A stretch of 64,000 nt of DNA from Magnaporthiopsis rhizophila. Lineage: Eukaryota > Ascomycota > Sordariomycetes > Magnaporthales > Magnaporthaceae. The translations under genes and the position numbers were made by a program. The stretch spans positions 124,001-188,000 of the forward strand of contig PYSS01000013.1 of the NCBI GenBank assembly GCA_003049465.1, read 5' to 3'. Numbering within the stretch: the first letter of the stretch is position 1; every line of letters begins with the position of its first letter. Below the pieces are notes generated by a model. The model saw only the letters and a list, made by a program, of their open reading frames with translations, did no database searches and had not been told where the DNA came from. Shown here in pieces: positions 45,901-56,406 of this stretch.

Positions 45901-46112
45901 CACCACCGGGTGTAGGCAGCAAGGGCGACGGCAGGCCGCAGGATGGGAAGGAGAACAGGGGGAGCGGGGCAGGGTGCGCGGAAGAGACGCACGTCGATGG
46001 TACAGGTGTCATCGCCGCTGAACCTGACGATGGGCTGGCCGCCCGATTCGTTTTCGACCCGGTTCTGGGGCCGGAACCGGGCGACGACCTTGATGCTGTT
46101 GGCCGAAGACAT
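42972..46112 (-). CDS. nkin: Conventional kinesin heavy chain (kinesin-1)
   Basis: Plus-end-directed microtubule motor for organelle and vesicle transport. Model: complement(join(42972..42992, 43088..43304, 43388..45837, 45993..46112)), 935 residues. The motor domain has KVVARFRP, P-loop GQTGAGKS (about residue 87), switch I NQESSRSHS, switch II DLAGSEK, and the neck linker region KSIKNKAKVNAEL. A fungal-type linker and long coiled coils follow (about 380-800, with heptad-rich KEANTELTTELDELK). The tail contains SRIAKPLRGGG, the IAK autoinhibitory motif. The last exon encodes only WFFNKS; it is supported by a GTACGT donor, a CTAAC branch site and a TATGTAG acceptor, and it gives the SSWFF-type end known from fungal kinesin-1. 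There is no sign of light-chain binding repeats, as expected for fungi. All junctions keep frame. Confidence 0.95.
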
Positions 46113-47673
46113 GGCGCCACCTTCTGGATGCTGGAGGCGTATGCTAGGGCCGGGTTATCATCAAGAGTGAACGGGGCAGCCGAGCTGGCGGCGGTCGGTG
46201 TCGGCGGGCGTGGTGGTGGAGAGCGAGCGGACGAGCGAAGGGGCGGGAAGCAATGCGGTTTTGCGGGCTGAGCGAAGGGCGGTGGGTGGGCGGGCAGCCG
46301 TCGCCGGGTTTGCGACCGACTCAAGCAAATCAAATTGGAAAAGAAAAAACAAAGTTGGGCAACAAAAACAAGAGCGGCGCGCCCCAGTGGCGGGGACTAA
46401 CTGCGCTGGCCTGCCGGAATCGCGGTGCGCGTCCGGGACAGCAGTCGGCTGACGCAGTGGTGTCTCTGGTCGCCTGTGGTGGGATGTTTGGGGTATTTTT
46501 TGGGGGGCTTGCTGATGACGCGCCAGGAATGTTCGCGTGTTGGGATAAGTTATGCGTCGCCTTCATAGGCGACCACCCTGAGGCAGTTTGTCACACTGCT
46601 GAATTGCCAGGCGGGGCCCGAGGCCGTGGTAGGCATTGAGCCGCCCCAGCCCATTCATGCCCCTCGAGCGGCTGCGCCTGTACCGCACGACAGCCCCACC
46701 AGGTGCCCCTAAGACGTGCGTAACCTTTATGGAGGATCGAGCTTGGACGCCGACAACTCCCGTCAACAAACGGAGTATTTGGCTACTTGTTTCGGAGACA
46801 GGATTCCATGTGACGGCTCTCAAAAGGACAGACGTCACTTCAAATGACTGACAGGCGATAAGGGCCGTTAACGTCCAGTCATGTGTTGCCAGAGCAACTT
46901 TTCACATGACGGGCAGAGGAACAAGATTCAGGGGTGAGTACTTCAAAACGGCTATTCCTTGCCCTTGGGCTTTTTTTTGGAGGACGAGACTCTCGCTCGG
47001 AGCGGCTGGCGGGTCAGGGAAAAATGGCCCGAGACATTGGCAAGGGACACTGCACCCAATCATTGGGAACACCATGCCAACACCTGGGAAAGGGGGGTTG
47101 TACTATGACTCCAATTCCCATATCTCGGCACTCAACGATATGTGGTCGCATTTAACGCGCACGTCCCACGCACGGCTTCGTATCCCACCGAACCCCAGCC
47201 AAAGGCTTTGAAAGCTCTTAGCCTGACGGCAGTGCGTTCCAGCTAGCACTAGTTGCATCAGGACAGCGTATGTAAGTTGGTAGGTGGGTATAAACTTGGG
47301 AATATCGACAACAGAAAAGCGCTTTCTTTAGTTTGGTATGGAATCGCAAGAAGAAAGGAAGAAAATACACCAGCTGAAACGCCGAAACGCCTGACCCTGA
47401 GATGTACGAGAGAGTTCATAATGCCAAGAAAAAAAAGAAAAAATAGAGACCAGGGCAAGAGAAGAGGAGAAGATGCCCCAGCAGAGCACAGCCGAGAGCA
47501 GCCTCACCCGCCTAGGGTAAAGCATGCATCCGCCAACCATGCCCGCAACAGCACTCGGCAGCAGCCGATCACTGTCAAGTACCAAAGGTAGCCGTATTCA
47601 TGCCGGATGTGTACGTGTGCGGGGTCTTGTCCAAGCCCGGACAGGAGCCTTCTCTCGACACCTGCAAGAGCCC
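46113..47673. other. Kinesin promoter and RAD6 3' region
   Basis: GC-rich just upstream of the kinesin start, then mixed sequence. No ORF with domain support; A-rich at 47425-47450. Confidence 0.45.
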
Positions 47674-48390
47674 TCACTCATCACCCTCCCAGCTCTTCTC
47701 CACAGTCTCCCGAACCCTCTTGTAGTACTCCTTGCGGTTGTCTTTGTACAGGTTCGAGGCTTCGACGTTGGCAGGTGAACCGGTGTTTGGATCGTTGAGC
47801 AAACTGCAACAAGTGTGCGACAGATGTAGGTCAGTGATATGAAGATAAGATAAGCTGCCCTGAAACCCCCCGATAGTGCCGCACCTTTGGATGCTCGTCA
47901 AGACTGCGGCGACGTCGTACGTCGGGCTCCATCGGTTTTGCAATATGTCCAGGCAGAGCTCGCCCGTGGCGTAGACGTTGGGGTGGAACATCTGGCTGAT
48001 GAATTTGACCGACGGTGGTTTATTGGGATACTGCTCCTCGAAGTGCATCACCAGGCGGAACGTTCCGTCCTCGAAGGGGGTGTCTGCAGGGCCGATGATC
48101 ACAGCGTTCCTGGCAGCGAGTGCGTCGTCGTCAACGTGGGGTGCCTTATCGCGCCGAGGGTCCGATGCCGGTTCTTCTTCTGCCTACCATGTCATCACAT
48201 TGTCGGGAACAGGAGATGCGGAAACGCCAGCGGGAGGGTCTGTTTGCATGCGCTGGAGACGGAGGATGGTGTTAGATCATCATCACTGCCTCCAGAAAAC
48301 GTTCCTGAAGATCCCCTCATGGTCCAGGGAAACGGGTTGTGTGGTCACCTTGAAGTCACGCATCAGGCGGCGTCGGGCGGCGGTGGACAT
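47674..48390 (-). CDS. RAD6: Ubiquitin-conjugating enzyme E2 Rad6
   Basis: E2 enzyme that ubiquitylates PCNA (with Rad18) and histone H2B (with Bre1), and serves the N-degron pathway. Model: complement(join(47674..47803, 47885..48109, 48188..48252, 48349..48390)), 153 residues. Start MSTAARRRLMRDFK, junction to RMQTDPPAGVSASPVPDN, VMTWNAVIIGPADTPFEDG, HPN box in FHPNVYATGELCLDIL with the catalytic cysteine about residue 88, WSPTYDVAAVLTSIQ and LLNDPNTGSPAN. The acidic end is short (SWEGDE), as in filamentous fungi and unlike the long acidic tail of budding yeast. Three introns in this small gene all keep frame. Essentially identical to Neurospora MUS-8. Confidence 0.97.
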
Positions 48391-48543
48391 TTTGATCGGG
48401 CTGCTTTCCTGCTTTCGTTTCGTTTTCGCTTCCTGGCTTGCGGAGGGCAGTCGCGGGGTCAAATCGTCGTCGGGTGTGATGGGAGAATGTGCAGAACGGT
48501 AGGCGGCAGAGTAGATTACTGGCTTGGTGGTTGAAAATAGCAC

Positions 48544-48549
48544 TTTATA
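48544..48549 (-). promoter_or_regulatory. Candidate TATA box of RAD6
   Basis: TATAAA on the minus strand, about 155 bp upstream of the RAD6 ATG. Position fits; no transcript evidence. Confidence 0.35.
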
Positions 48550-48868
48550 TGGGGGGCCTGGTTGGTTTGAGCGTGTGCTCATTGACACAAACGGGCCGGA
48601 AAGTCTGCATTGGTAAGGCGGCGATGCGGCGGTGGAGGTCGCAAGTCGGAGTTAAAGGACCGCTGGACCCAGGCGGCGGTGCACGTGACGCAGCATTTAG
48701 GGCGGCAATCATTGGTCGGTTGACTGCGACTTTTCGACCAGGCAGGCAGGCCTTCCCGATCTGGATGCTTGGACTCCCTTGTCCTAATCGCCAAGCAGGC
48801 CGCCACCAGGGTGTCACAATTGGAAATCACGTAGCCCAAAAATGAAACGAGAGTTGGCACCACCACGC

Positions 48869-48891
48869 AAAAAAAAAAAAAAAAAAAAAAA
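48869..48891. repeat. 23-bp poly-A tract
   Basis: Uninterrupted A run in the divergent promoter between RAD6 and the thiolase gene. Could act as a nucleosome-depleting tract. Confidence 0.95.
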
Positions 48892-49784
48892 GAGCTTCAA
48901 CTCTCATTTAATTTTTAGGCATCGTGGAAATGAAGCTGTTCCGCCCAATCCTCCCGAGCTTCATTCACACCCACGTGACACCCTCCCGAATCCAACTCTC
49001 AGCCGAAAAGCTCCCATGCAATTTGGGAAAGGCCATGACAGTCGACGTGCCACATCCAGCATTGAGTGAACCGCCTCGAGGCGTCCCTGTATCTGAGATG
49101 AAGGCTCCCGAAACGCATGGCTTGGTTCGACTTGATCGCTCTCCAGCAACAGCTGAGAAACAAACCTCCGTCTCAAGGGCAGTCTCCCTACGCCATGAGC
49201 GCGCTGCCCCATCTAGCCTTCAACCAACCTAGGATTCCGAGCTCGAACCCGATGGCTACCTGGAGAGCTGATTTCTGCCTATTTTTTTAAGCCGCTCGAC
49301 GACGTCTGGCTTCGTGCTGGTGTTGTCTCACACTCGTCTTTTCTAGGCGTTTTCCGATGCTGCCTGGCAAGGATCTTCGCGCAGCAGCCGTGCCAAGCGA
49401 AGATTAAAATATTTCAAAGACTGGTAACCCTGGTAACCTTACTCCGAAGACTTGTCCGAGACGGAACGTCTGTCACATTCCGAAGAGTCAAGCTCTTTCT
49501 TAGCCCCTGCGGCGAGGCGGGATCCGACGCGCCCGGCGGTGGGGGCCTTGAACCGCCTAGAGGGGCAATGGGCTCGGCTAGTGGCGGGTCGAATTCAGGT
49601 GGCGGCATGGTGGAAGCCGACCCGAGGTCACAAGCCAGACAGGAACCCTCGGAACTCTTTCGGGCTTACAGCAGTGCAATAAACTTGATTGCTCCTCATA
49701 CTCTTCCAAGATATTGTCCAAAAGGTGTTTTTTGCTCTGTTATAGATCGTCTTTCTGCCGCCCATTCAGATTCACACACATAAC

Positions 49785-51217
49785 ATGATCCGCCAGTGCT
49801 CGCGGCCGGTTTCCATAGCCGGCTCGGCCCTTTCGGCTACGGCCCGAAGGAGCGTCCAAAGTCGTCTCTTCAGTGCGCGAGCCGCATTGCAACAAGAAGT
49901 CCGCGACGCCTACATTCTCAGTGCCTCGAGGACCCCCACAGCCAAGGTACGGCGCTCCAGCTCTGTCAAGATACGGTACACAAACACTAACAATCGCAGT
50001 TCAATGGATCCTTCACCACCGTCCCCGCACCGAAACTCGCCGCCGTCGCCATAAAATCTGCGCTCGAAAAGTCCAAGGTGCCCGTCTCCAAGATCAGTGA
50101 TGTGTACATGGGCAACGTACTGCAGGGCTCCGTCGGCCAGGCGCCGGCGCGACAAGCTGCCATATTCGCCGGCCTCCCCTCTTCGGTGGAGGCGACGACG
50201 ATCAACAAGGTGTGCGCCTCGGGGCTCAAGTCGGTCGTCCTGGCGGCGCAGAACATCCAGCTCGGCTTGGCCGAAGCGCAGATCGCCGGCGGCATGGAGA
50301 ACATGTCACGGGTGCCCTACTACCTGCCACGGAGCAGCAGCCTGCCCGCCTTCGGCCACGTGCAGCTCGAGGACGGCCTGATCAAGGACGGACTGACCGA
50401 CGTCTACGACCAATTCCACATGGGCAACTGCGCCGAGAAGACGGCCAAGAAGTACGGCATCACGAGGGAGATGCAGGATGAATACGCAATCCGGTCCTAC
50501 GAGCGGGCGCAGGCCGCCTGGAAGTCCAAAGCCTTTGCCGACGAGATTGTGCCCGTCACGGTGTCGTCGAGGAAGGGCGACAAGGTCATCGACACGGACG
50601 AGGGCTATCTGGACGTCAAGCTCGACAAGGTGCCGACCCTGAGGCCTGCGTTTGTCCGGGACGGCACCGGGACCGTCACGGCCGCCAACTCCTCGACGCT
50701 CAACGACGGCGCGAGCGCCCTGGTTCTCGGCAGTAAGGCCATCGCGCAGGAATTCGGAACCGGCTCCCGGGTGCTGGCAAGAATCTGCGGCTCGGCCGAT
50801 GCCGCCATCGACCCGGTTGATTTCCCCGTGGCCCCGTCCGAGGCGGTGCCGATCGCCCTGAAGCGCGCGGGGATCACCAAGGACCAGGTGGCCGTGTGGG
50901 AATTCAACGAGGCGTTTGCCGCCGTGATCAAGGCGAATGAGAAGGTAAGAGGCCCCTCGGCTTAGCTAGACTTGTTTCCGTTGCTCATGGGCTAACGTGG
51001 ATTCTTCCCTATCGGACAGATCCTCGGCCTGGAGAATGCGCGCGTGAACCCTCTGGGAGGCGCCATCTCCCTTGGTCACGCTCTAGGCAGCTCTGGGTCG
51101 CGCATTCTCGTGACGCTTCTGCACCAGCTCAAACCCGGCGAGTACGGCGTAGCAGCCATTTGTAACGGAGGGGGAGCGGCGACGGCCATGGTGGTGCAGA
51201 GGATCGAATCGGTATAG
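49785..51217 (+). CDS. Mitochondrial acetyl-CoA C-acetyltransferase
   Basis: Thiolase that condenses two acetyl-CoA to acetoacetyl-CoA, or cleaves it in the reverse direction, in the mitochondrial matrix. Model: join(49785..49946, 50000..50944, 51020..51217), 434 residues. The N-terminus is Arg/Ser-rich without acidic residues for about 36 positions and fits a mitochondrial presequence. The catalytic nucleophile lies in INKVCASGLK (Cys about 126), followed by GGMENMS, a STLNDGASALVL segment, NEAFA, GGAISLGHALGSSG (His about 389) and ICNGGG (second catalytic Cys about 417). It resembles human ACAT1 throughout. GHA in place of the more common GHP is a tolerated variant in fungi. Cytosolic Erg10-type paralogues lack the presequence, so this is likely the degradative or ketone-body type enzyme. 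Confidence 0.94.
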
Positions 51218-51801
51218 GATAGCAACTGTTGATCCCGAAACAGGCGGGCACTCGAATCGACAGGCTCCAGCTCAATGCTATACCACTGCTATGTGCAATT
51301 TTTTTGGTTAGTAGACTGTTGGTCGCTTAAAGGGCTTCATTGTAGAATACCATATGTCAGGCAGGGGATAAAAGCGTTTGGTGTTTTTCGTCGCATCTTC
51401 TCACGCTGCCAGCCCACTGCAGTGGGCCGCGACCCACATGGATCGTGCGCCAACAATCGTCCCGTGCCGCAACAATAGCAACCACAATTCAATTTCGACA
51501 CTTGAATAGAGCTGGGATGGAAGCGCTTTTATATAGGTCTTTTCCCAGAAAAGGAACTGACCTGCCTCTCATGTGCGCGCCTCGGTTTCTAGTGTCATAA
51601 TTTCTCTCGGCTTCTCCAACCAGCTGAGCCGAGCCCGTCTTGAAGGAACGCGTCTGCAGAGTGTCAGCCAATTTTGATTTTACAGTCCTCACCGAGTCGC
51701 ATCCCAAGTTGCGACCTCTCAGGCGGGTGGACAGGCAGGCTTCAAGTGCTACAAACCTCATATCCAAGTCCATTCCTGCTCGAAATAAGGCACGGGATAG
51801 T
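51218..51801. other. Spacer upstream of PCI-domain gene
   Basis: Thiolase 3' region and promoter of the next plus-strand gene. TTTATATAGG near 51530 is a weak TATA-like site. No gene seen. Confidence 0.45.
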
Positions 51802-53649
51802 ATGGACATCCTCCCGACCTTCCTCAAGGGCATAAGGGAACACGTCGTCGCAGGCGATGGCGAGACTCTGAGTCAATGGCTTCTGGCCGAGCCGGACTCG
51901 CCGCCCGTCTACTTCGCCCTGGGCCAAGAGCTGCGCAAGAGATATCCCAAGACGGGAGCTGCCCTGCGCAGCCTGATAGAAAAGAGTCTGCCCGAGGACG
52001 ACGACCCGCCAGAGGGCGGCAACAGCCCCTGGGCCGGCTTTCACGCTTTTCTCCACGAGTTCCTCATCTATTGGCGCGATGTCGATTTTGGCGACCTCAT
52101 GGACGTCCACGAGCGGCTCCTCGCTCTCTCGACGTATGTGGCCGGCCTTCAACACCCTATCCCCTGCTACCTAGCCTGAGAGTCTGCGCTGACCGTATCA
52201 TCCCATCTAGAGCATGTGTGTCTGCACTAAAGCACCCGGGCCAGGGCAGCATTATGGTGCAGACCAGCGTCTCGTACGCACAGTCAATGGTCAAGCTGGT
52301 CGCCGTGCTTAAGTCGCGCCCCGACCTGACTGCTGCGCGCGGCGGGAAGAGCGCGGGGGACGAGGAAGAGGTGAGGACGTTCGTCGACGACGTCTTCGAC
52401 CTTATTAACGTCATCTTCAACAACTGTGCCATAGACCGCGCGCCCCTGCAGCCCGGCAACAAGAAGTCTGTCGTCTATCTGGTCGGCGCAATGGCCTTTC
52501 GGCTGCTCTTGGTTGTGAGTGACTTTATTATATATCGACGTCGGTTCACCTTGGGGATTGGAACACGGGGCTGATCTGATTCCTACATAGACGGGGAAGC
52601 CACTCACGGCCTGGACCCTCATCACCGGCGCCGAGCGCGCCCCGGCCCTCTCGCTCTTCCCCGCCGCCCAGCGCGTCACCTGGCTGTACTACCTCGGCGT
52701 CGTCATGTTCCAGAACGACCACTACCCGCGCGCCGTCGCCGCCCTCTCGGCGGCCTACCGCCAGCTTCCCCCGCGGTTGACCAAGCAGCGCCGCCTCGTG
52801 CTCACCCACCTGATCCCCGCCAATATCCTGTCGGGCCGGCTCCCCTCGGCCGAGCTTCTCGCGCGGCCCGAGGCCCGGTCCGTCGCGCCCGTCTTCCGCC
52901 CCTTGGTCGCCGCCATCCGCAAGGGCAACTTTGTGGCCTTCCAGCACGCCATCGCGGCCCACCAGGACTGGCTGATGGAGCGCAACCTGCTGTTCCCGCT
53001 CATGTACCGCGCCCGCCCGCTGCTCTGGCGCTCGCTGACCCGCCGCGTCTTTATGCTCACGTACGTGCCCGACGCGGAAGCGGGCGGCCCGAGTCGCAAA
53101 GCCGTCACTTTGGACCTCAAGTATGTTTGCTTTTCTCATCTTTCTCTCTCTCTCCAACTGCCTACCATAGCTAACAACAAAAAACACCCCAATGCTAGCG
53201 CCGTTCACGCAGCAGCAACATACCAACAGCACCTACTCGAGGGCTACGTCCCGGCCGTCCCGCCCAAGAGCAGCAGCAGCGGCGGCGGCGGCAACGCGCT
53301 CTTCATGCGCGCCGTGGCCAACAACACGCCGCAGCCACCGGCGGACACGACACTGGTGCCCGGGCCCGGCGGCGCGCGCCGCCTGCGCGCCTACGAGGGC
53401 CTGCTGTGGGGCGGCCTGGCCGTCGGCTACGAGCACGTCGAGGAGGCCGTCATGGGCCTGGTGGCGCAGGGCCTCGTCAACGGCTACGTGTCGCACTCGG
53501 GCCGCAAGCTCGCCATCCAGGGCGTCCGTGGAGCCAGGGATGCGGACCCGGTCCTCGCCGGCTGGCCTGCTAATGTCGCCGACATCATCACCGCTAGGAT
53601 CGCCGAGTCGGGCGTTGATACCGACTGGGTGCCGGGGTGGGTGAAGTGA
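51802..53649 (+). CDS. CSN12: PCI-domain protein of the CSN12/THP1 type
   Basis: Predicted subunit of a TREX-2/COP9-related complex that couples transcription to mRNA export. Model: join(51802..52133, 52211..52514, 52591..53120, 53199..53649), 538 residues; every junction keeps frame. The N-terminal half is helical (FLKGIREHVVAGDGETLSQWL; YAQSMVKLVAVLKSRPDL). The central part has the family segment WLYYLGVVMFQNDHYPRAV followed by LTKQRRLVLTHLIPANILSG, then GNFVAFQHAIAAHQDWLMERN. The winged-helix end (YEHVEEAVMGLVAQGLVNGYV with SHSGRKLAIQ) completes the PCI fold. A Ser/Gly run interrupts the loop before the winged helix. CSN12 homologue is the usual label in filamentous fungi; Thp1 and PCID2 are the same broader family, so the exact complex is inferred. 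Confidence 0.9.
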
Positions 53650-54813
53650 GGCCGTCCGTGAATGGCAGGCGACGCTGGGGAATATAAAGAAGAAAGGAGA
53701 GTGCTGGGCAGATTCCATGGCAGTTTGATACCCAAAGAGAGAATTTTGCAGCTGTTTTTGTTTACTTACATGGCGACCAGTCGTACATAGTCAAGGGAAC
53801 ACTGGCGCCCAGCACATTGTCACGAACGCGAAAGAGGCACGGCTTTATACTGAAAGCTAGCTAATATGTTTGATTGATTTGAAGATAAAAAAAAAATATT
53901 GAGCTTCCTACGCAACTCCTGGTATCCCTCCTATTTTTCCTTGTTTTCCAAAAAAACCGACAACAAAAGTGGTATATCCATCATTCGAAACCGTTCATCG
54001 TGTTCTGAAGTTTGGGTGGGCATCCGCTATGGGACACTAAATGAAGCAAAGGGGCCTCGAAGCCGAGGAAAGAAGCAAGAGAGAACAAAAAGATGGCGGT
54101 CGCTAAGATGCGACTATGGGGAAAAGGGAAATGGAGGACAAAAAACGCCGCTCCAGAAACAAACACCAAAAGTGGGTGCGGGGGTATAGAAGGCTGTGGT
54201 TTCCCGAATCAGGGACGAAAAAGAGAAGGAGGGGCAGGAAGAATGGAAGATTCAAAAAAGGCATATAAAAAGAAGAGAAAGTTTCTGCCTACGAAGAGGG
54301 ACCACGTGCCCCTGGATACAAACAATAAACACTACCACTTGGGTGAGCCATATATGGCAAGAGATATGAAAAAGAGTAGACGGCCTTAAAATCCAAAAGG
54401 TGGCACCAGAAAGGAAGATGTAGGTACAGGACATGGACATATACCACCGAGGAGACAAGATTTTGAAAACAGGCCTGTTGGGGTATTGTGGGAAGCAAGG
54501 CACGAAAACTTGCCGGCCGGGTGGAGAAGCAAGGTAAGTGGGAGCGCGCCAAGACTGAAGAAGCAAAACAAAAAGTCGAGCGCAAAAAAAGGGTACGGGT
54601 AAGGTATGTTCGTTTGGCTGCTGGTGTCCAGCCGAGCATTTGTCAACAAAAATCCAAAAAAGAACTGGGTAGTTGACGTTATCTCATCAGAAGAAATGCG
54701 TGGACGGCAGGCGCTTGTGTATTGCTCGAGGACGTGGGAGGAAGTGTGTATGTATGGTTTGACCAGCAACCGAGCAATGCCTGGCTGAACAATCCACGTC
54801 AAAGGGGTATTCT

Positions 54814-54858
<45 letters not shown>

Positions 54859-54981
54859 GGTTGGTTTGGCGAAGTCGAAAAAACGAGGAGCGGATAAACC
54901 GGCGAGTGCTTGCTGGGCGTAGAAGGTGGGTTTTGTAGAAGCGAAGAGAAGATCAGAAAGTGCCCAGCAGTGGCGATGCAA
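53650..54981. other. Convergent 3' regions
   Basis: Between the PCI gene and the minus-strand SUN-family gene. Purine-rich on the plus strand from about 54060 to 54600, ending in a 41-bp A tract. No gene supported. Confidence 0.5.
54815..54855. repeat. 41-bp poly-A tract
   Basis: Uninterrupted A run about 130 bp downstream of the SUN-family gene stop (T run in its sense). Exact length uncertain in any assembly. Confidence 0.95.
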
Positions 54982-56406
54982 CTAGTACATCCAAGCCGCA
55001 GCGACAATGGCGATGATCAGCCCCACGACCGCGGCGCCGCCCTTGTCCCGGCTGGCCCCATCGTTCTTGGACTCGGTCGGCTGCGGGGTCGGCTCCGAGG
55101 TGGAGGTAGTCAAGACGGTGCTCGAGGTGGTCGTCGGGCGCATCATGGTGGTGCGCGCCGTCGTCGCGTTCTCCTGGAAGATACCAGGGCGGATGGTGCC
55201 GACCGACTGGGCGCTGGTCGAGGTCGTCGACTCAGAAGAGGACGAGGACGATGATGATGTCGACGTGGACGTGGACGTGGAAGAGCTCGAGGAGCTGGTG
55301 GATGACGACGACGAGCTGGTCGAGCTGGTCGTCGGCTCGGGCGTAGGAGTCGCCGAGGTGGTCGTCTTCTCGGGCTCGCCGGTCGAGCCGTCCGTGTTGA
55401 AGACGACGATGTTGGCGGTCGAGCCCTTGGGGACGGTGACGACGCAGAAGCCGGCACCGCCAGCACCAGAAGCCTTGTTGTTGCTGGCGACGCCCTTGAG
55501 GCCGGTCTTGGAGGGATCGATCTCGCAGGGGAGGCCGTTGCAGCCGCCGCCGTTGCACTCGATCTTGACGCCGAAGCTGGGCTTGGTGCCGGCCCACTTG
55601 GAGTCCTGGTAGATGGGGTTCCAGCTGATCTGGACAAAGGTGGAACCGTCGGCGACCGTGTTGGTGCCGGCCACGTACGGAGACCAGTTGCCGAAGGGGT
55701 CCGCGTCGGAGCCCCAGACGCAGCCCTGCGAGGCCGTGGTGCCGGGAGGGTTGATGTAGAAGTGGGCGGCGGTGCTGGCCCAGTAGCTCGGGCCGGGCAC
55801 GGCGAGGACCGAGGAGCTCGTCACCTCGGTGGGGATGAGCATGGCCTCGTTGCCCGGGAGGACCGTCTGGCAGAACGAGATGACCTTGCCGCACTTGTTG
55901 ACGGCCGAGACGGTGCCCGTGCCGGGGACGCAGTAGGGCTGGTCAGGGAACGGCTTCACGGCCTTGCCGTTGTCGCAGTACAGGCCGCCGTCCATGGACT
56001 CGGAGACCTTGTAGGACGTGTTGGGCTTCCACTGGGCCATGACCTTGCCCGGCTTGCAGGCGATGGGGCAGTGCATGCCCGACTTGCAGGCCTGATCCGG
56101 GGACATGGCGAAGCCCTTGTTCATCATGCCGGGCGTCACGGCCACCAGGTCCGGGTCGTCGGGCAGCGAGCAGTCGCCACCCCTCTTCTCCAGCTCGGCC
56201 TCGTCGGCCAGTGCCGTGGTGACGCCGAGCTCCGGGACCGACACGGGGGCCGATATGAGATGATCACTGCGCGCCATGTGGCCATGGGCGTGATGTCTCC
56301 TCTCATAGTGCTGGTGCGCCATCCTGTGGGCATGTGTTGCGCCAACAAACTGCTGCGCACCGAAAAAGATGGCGGCCGTGGCCGCGCCTAATGTCGTCGT
56401 CTTCAT
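54982..56406 (-). CDS. GPI-anchored SUN-family (GH132) cell wall protein
   Basis: Secreted wall protein of the SUN group (yeast Sim1/Uth1/Sun4, fission yeast Psu1), placed in glycoside hydrolase family GH132 and acting in wall remodelling and septation. Single exon, 474 residues. Signal peptide to about residue 23, then a His-rich propeptide-like segment ending in KR (EKRGGDC), a likely Kex2 site. The SUN domain covers about residues 75-320: CSLPDDPDLVAVTPG, MSPDQACKSGMHCPIACKPG, VMAQWKPNTSYK, GGLYCDNGKAVKPFPDQPYC, VISFCQTVLPGNEAMLIPT, YINPPGTT and ECNGGGCNGLPCEIDPSKTG. A Ser/Thr-rich stalk with serine runs follows, and a C-terminal hydrophobic tail (AAVVGLIIAIVAAAWMY) after a small-residue site that fits GPI attachment. 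Yeast SUN proteins lack the GPI tail; it is seen in some filamentous-fungal members. Confidence 0.92.
   Translation of the reverse strand: MKTTTLGAATAAIFFGAQQFVGATHAHRMAHQHYERRHHAHGHMARSDHLISAPVSVPELGVTTALADEAELEKRGGDCSLPDDPDLVAVTPGMMNKGFAMSPDQACKSGMHCPIACKPGKVMAQWKPNTSYKVSESMDGGLYCDNGKAVKPFPDQPYCVPGTGTVSAVNKCGKVISFCQTVLPGNEAMLIPTEVTSSSVLAVPGPSYWASTAAHFYINPPGTTASQGCVWGSDADPFGNWSPYVAGTNTVADGSTFVQISWNPIYQDSKWAGTKPSFGVKIECNGGGCNGLPCEIDPSKTGLKGVASNNKASGAGGAGFCVVTVPKGSTANIVVFNTDGSTGEPEKTTTSATPTPEPTTSSTSSSSSSTSSSSSSTSTSTSTSSSSSSSSESTTSTSAQSVGTIRPGIFQENATTARTTMMRPTTTSSTVLTTSTSEPTPQPTESKNDGASRDKGGAAVVGLIIAIVAAAWMY

Larger units (their letters stand above)
48391..49784. other. Divergent promoter of RAD6 and thiolase genes
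   Basis: 1.4 kb shared upstream region with a 23-bp A tract. No gene supported; short ORFs lack domains. Confidence 0.5.

Noticed and set aside
49230..49265. Reverse-strand GGTTCGAGC, another T-arm-like string
   Set aside because: Stem pairing fails and there is no cloverleaf.
33807..54855. Poly-A tracts as tails of LINE or SINE insertions
   Set aside because: No coding remnant, conserved body or target duplication was found next to any of the three tracts.
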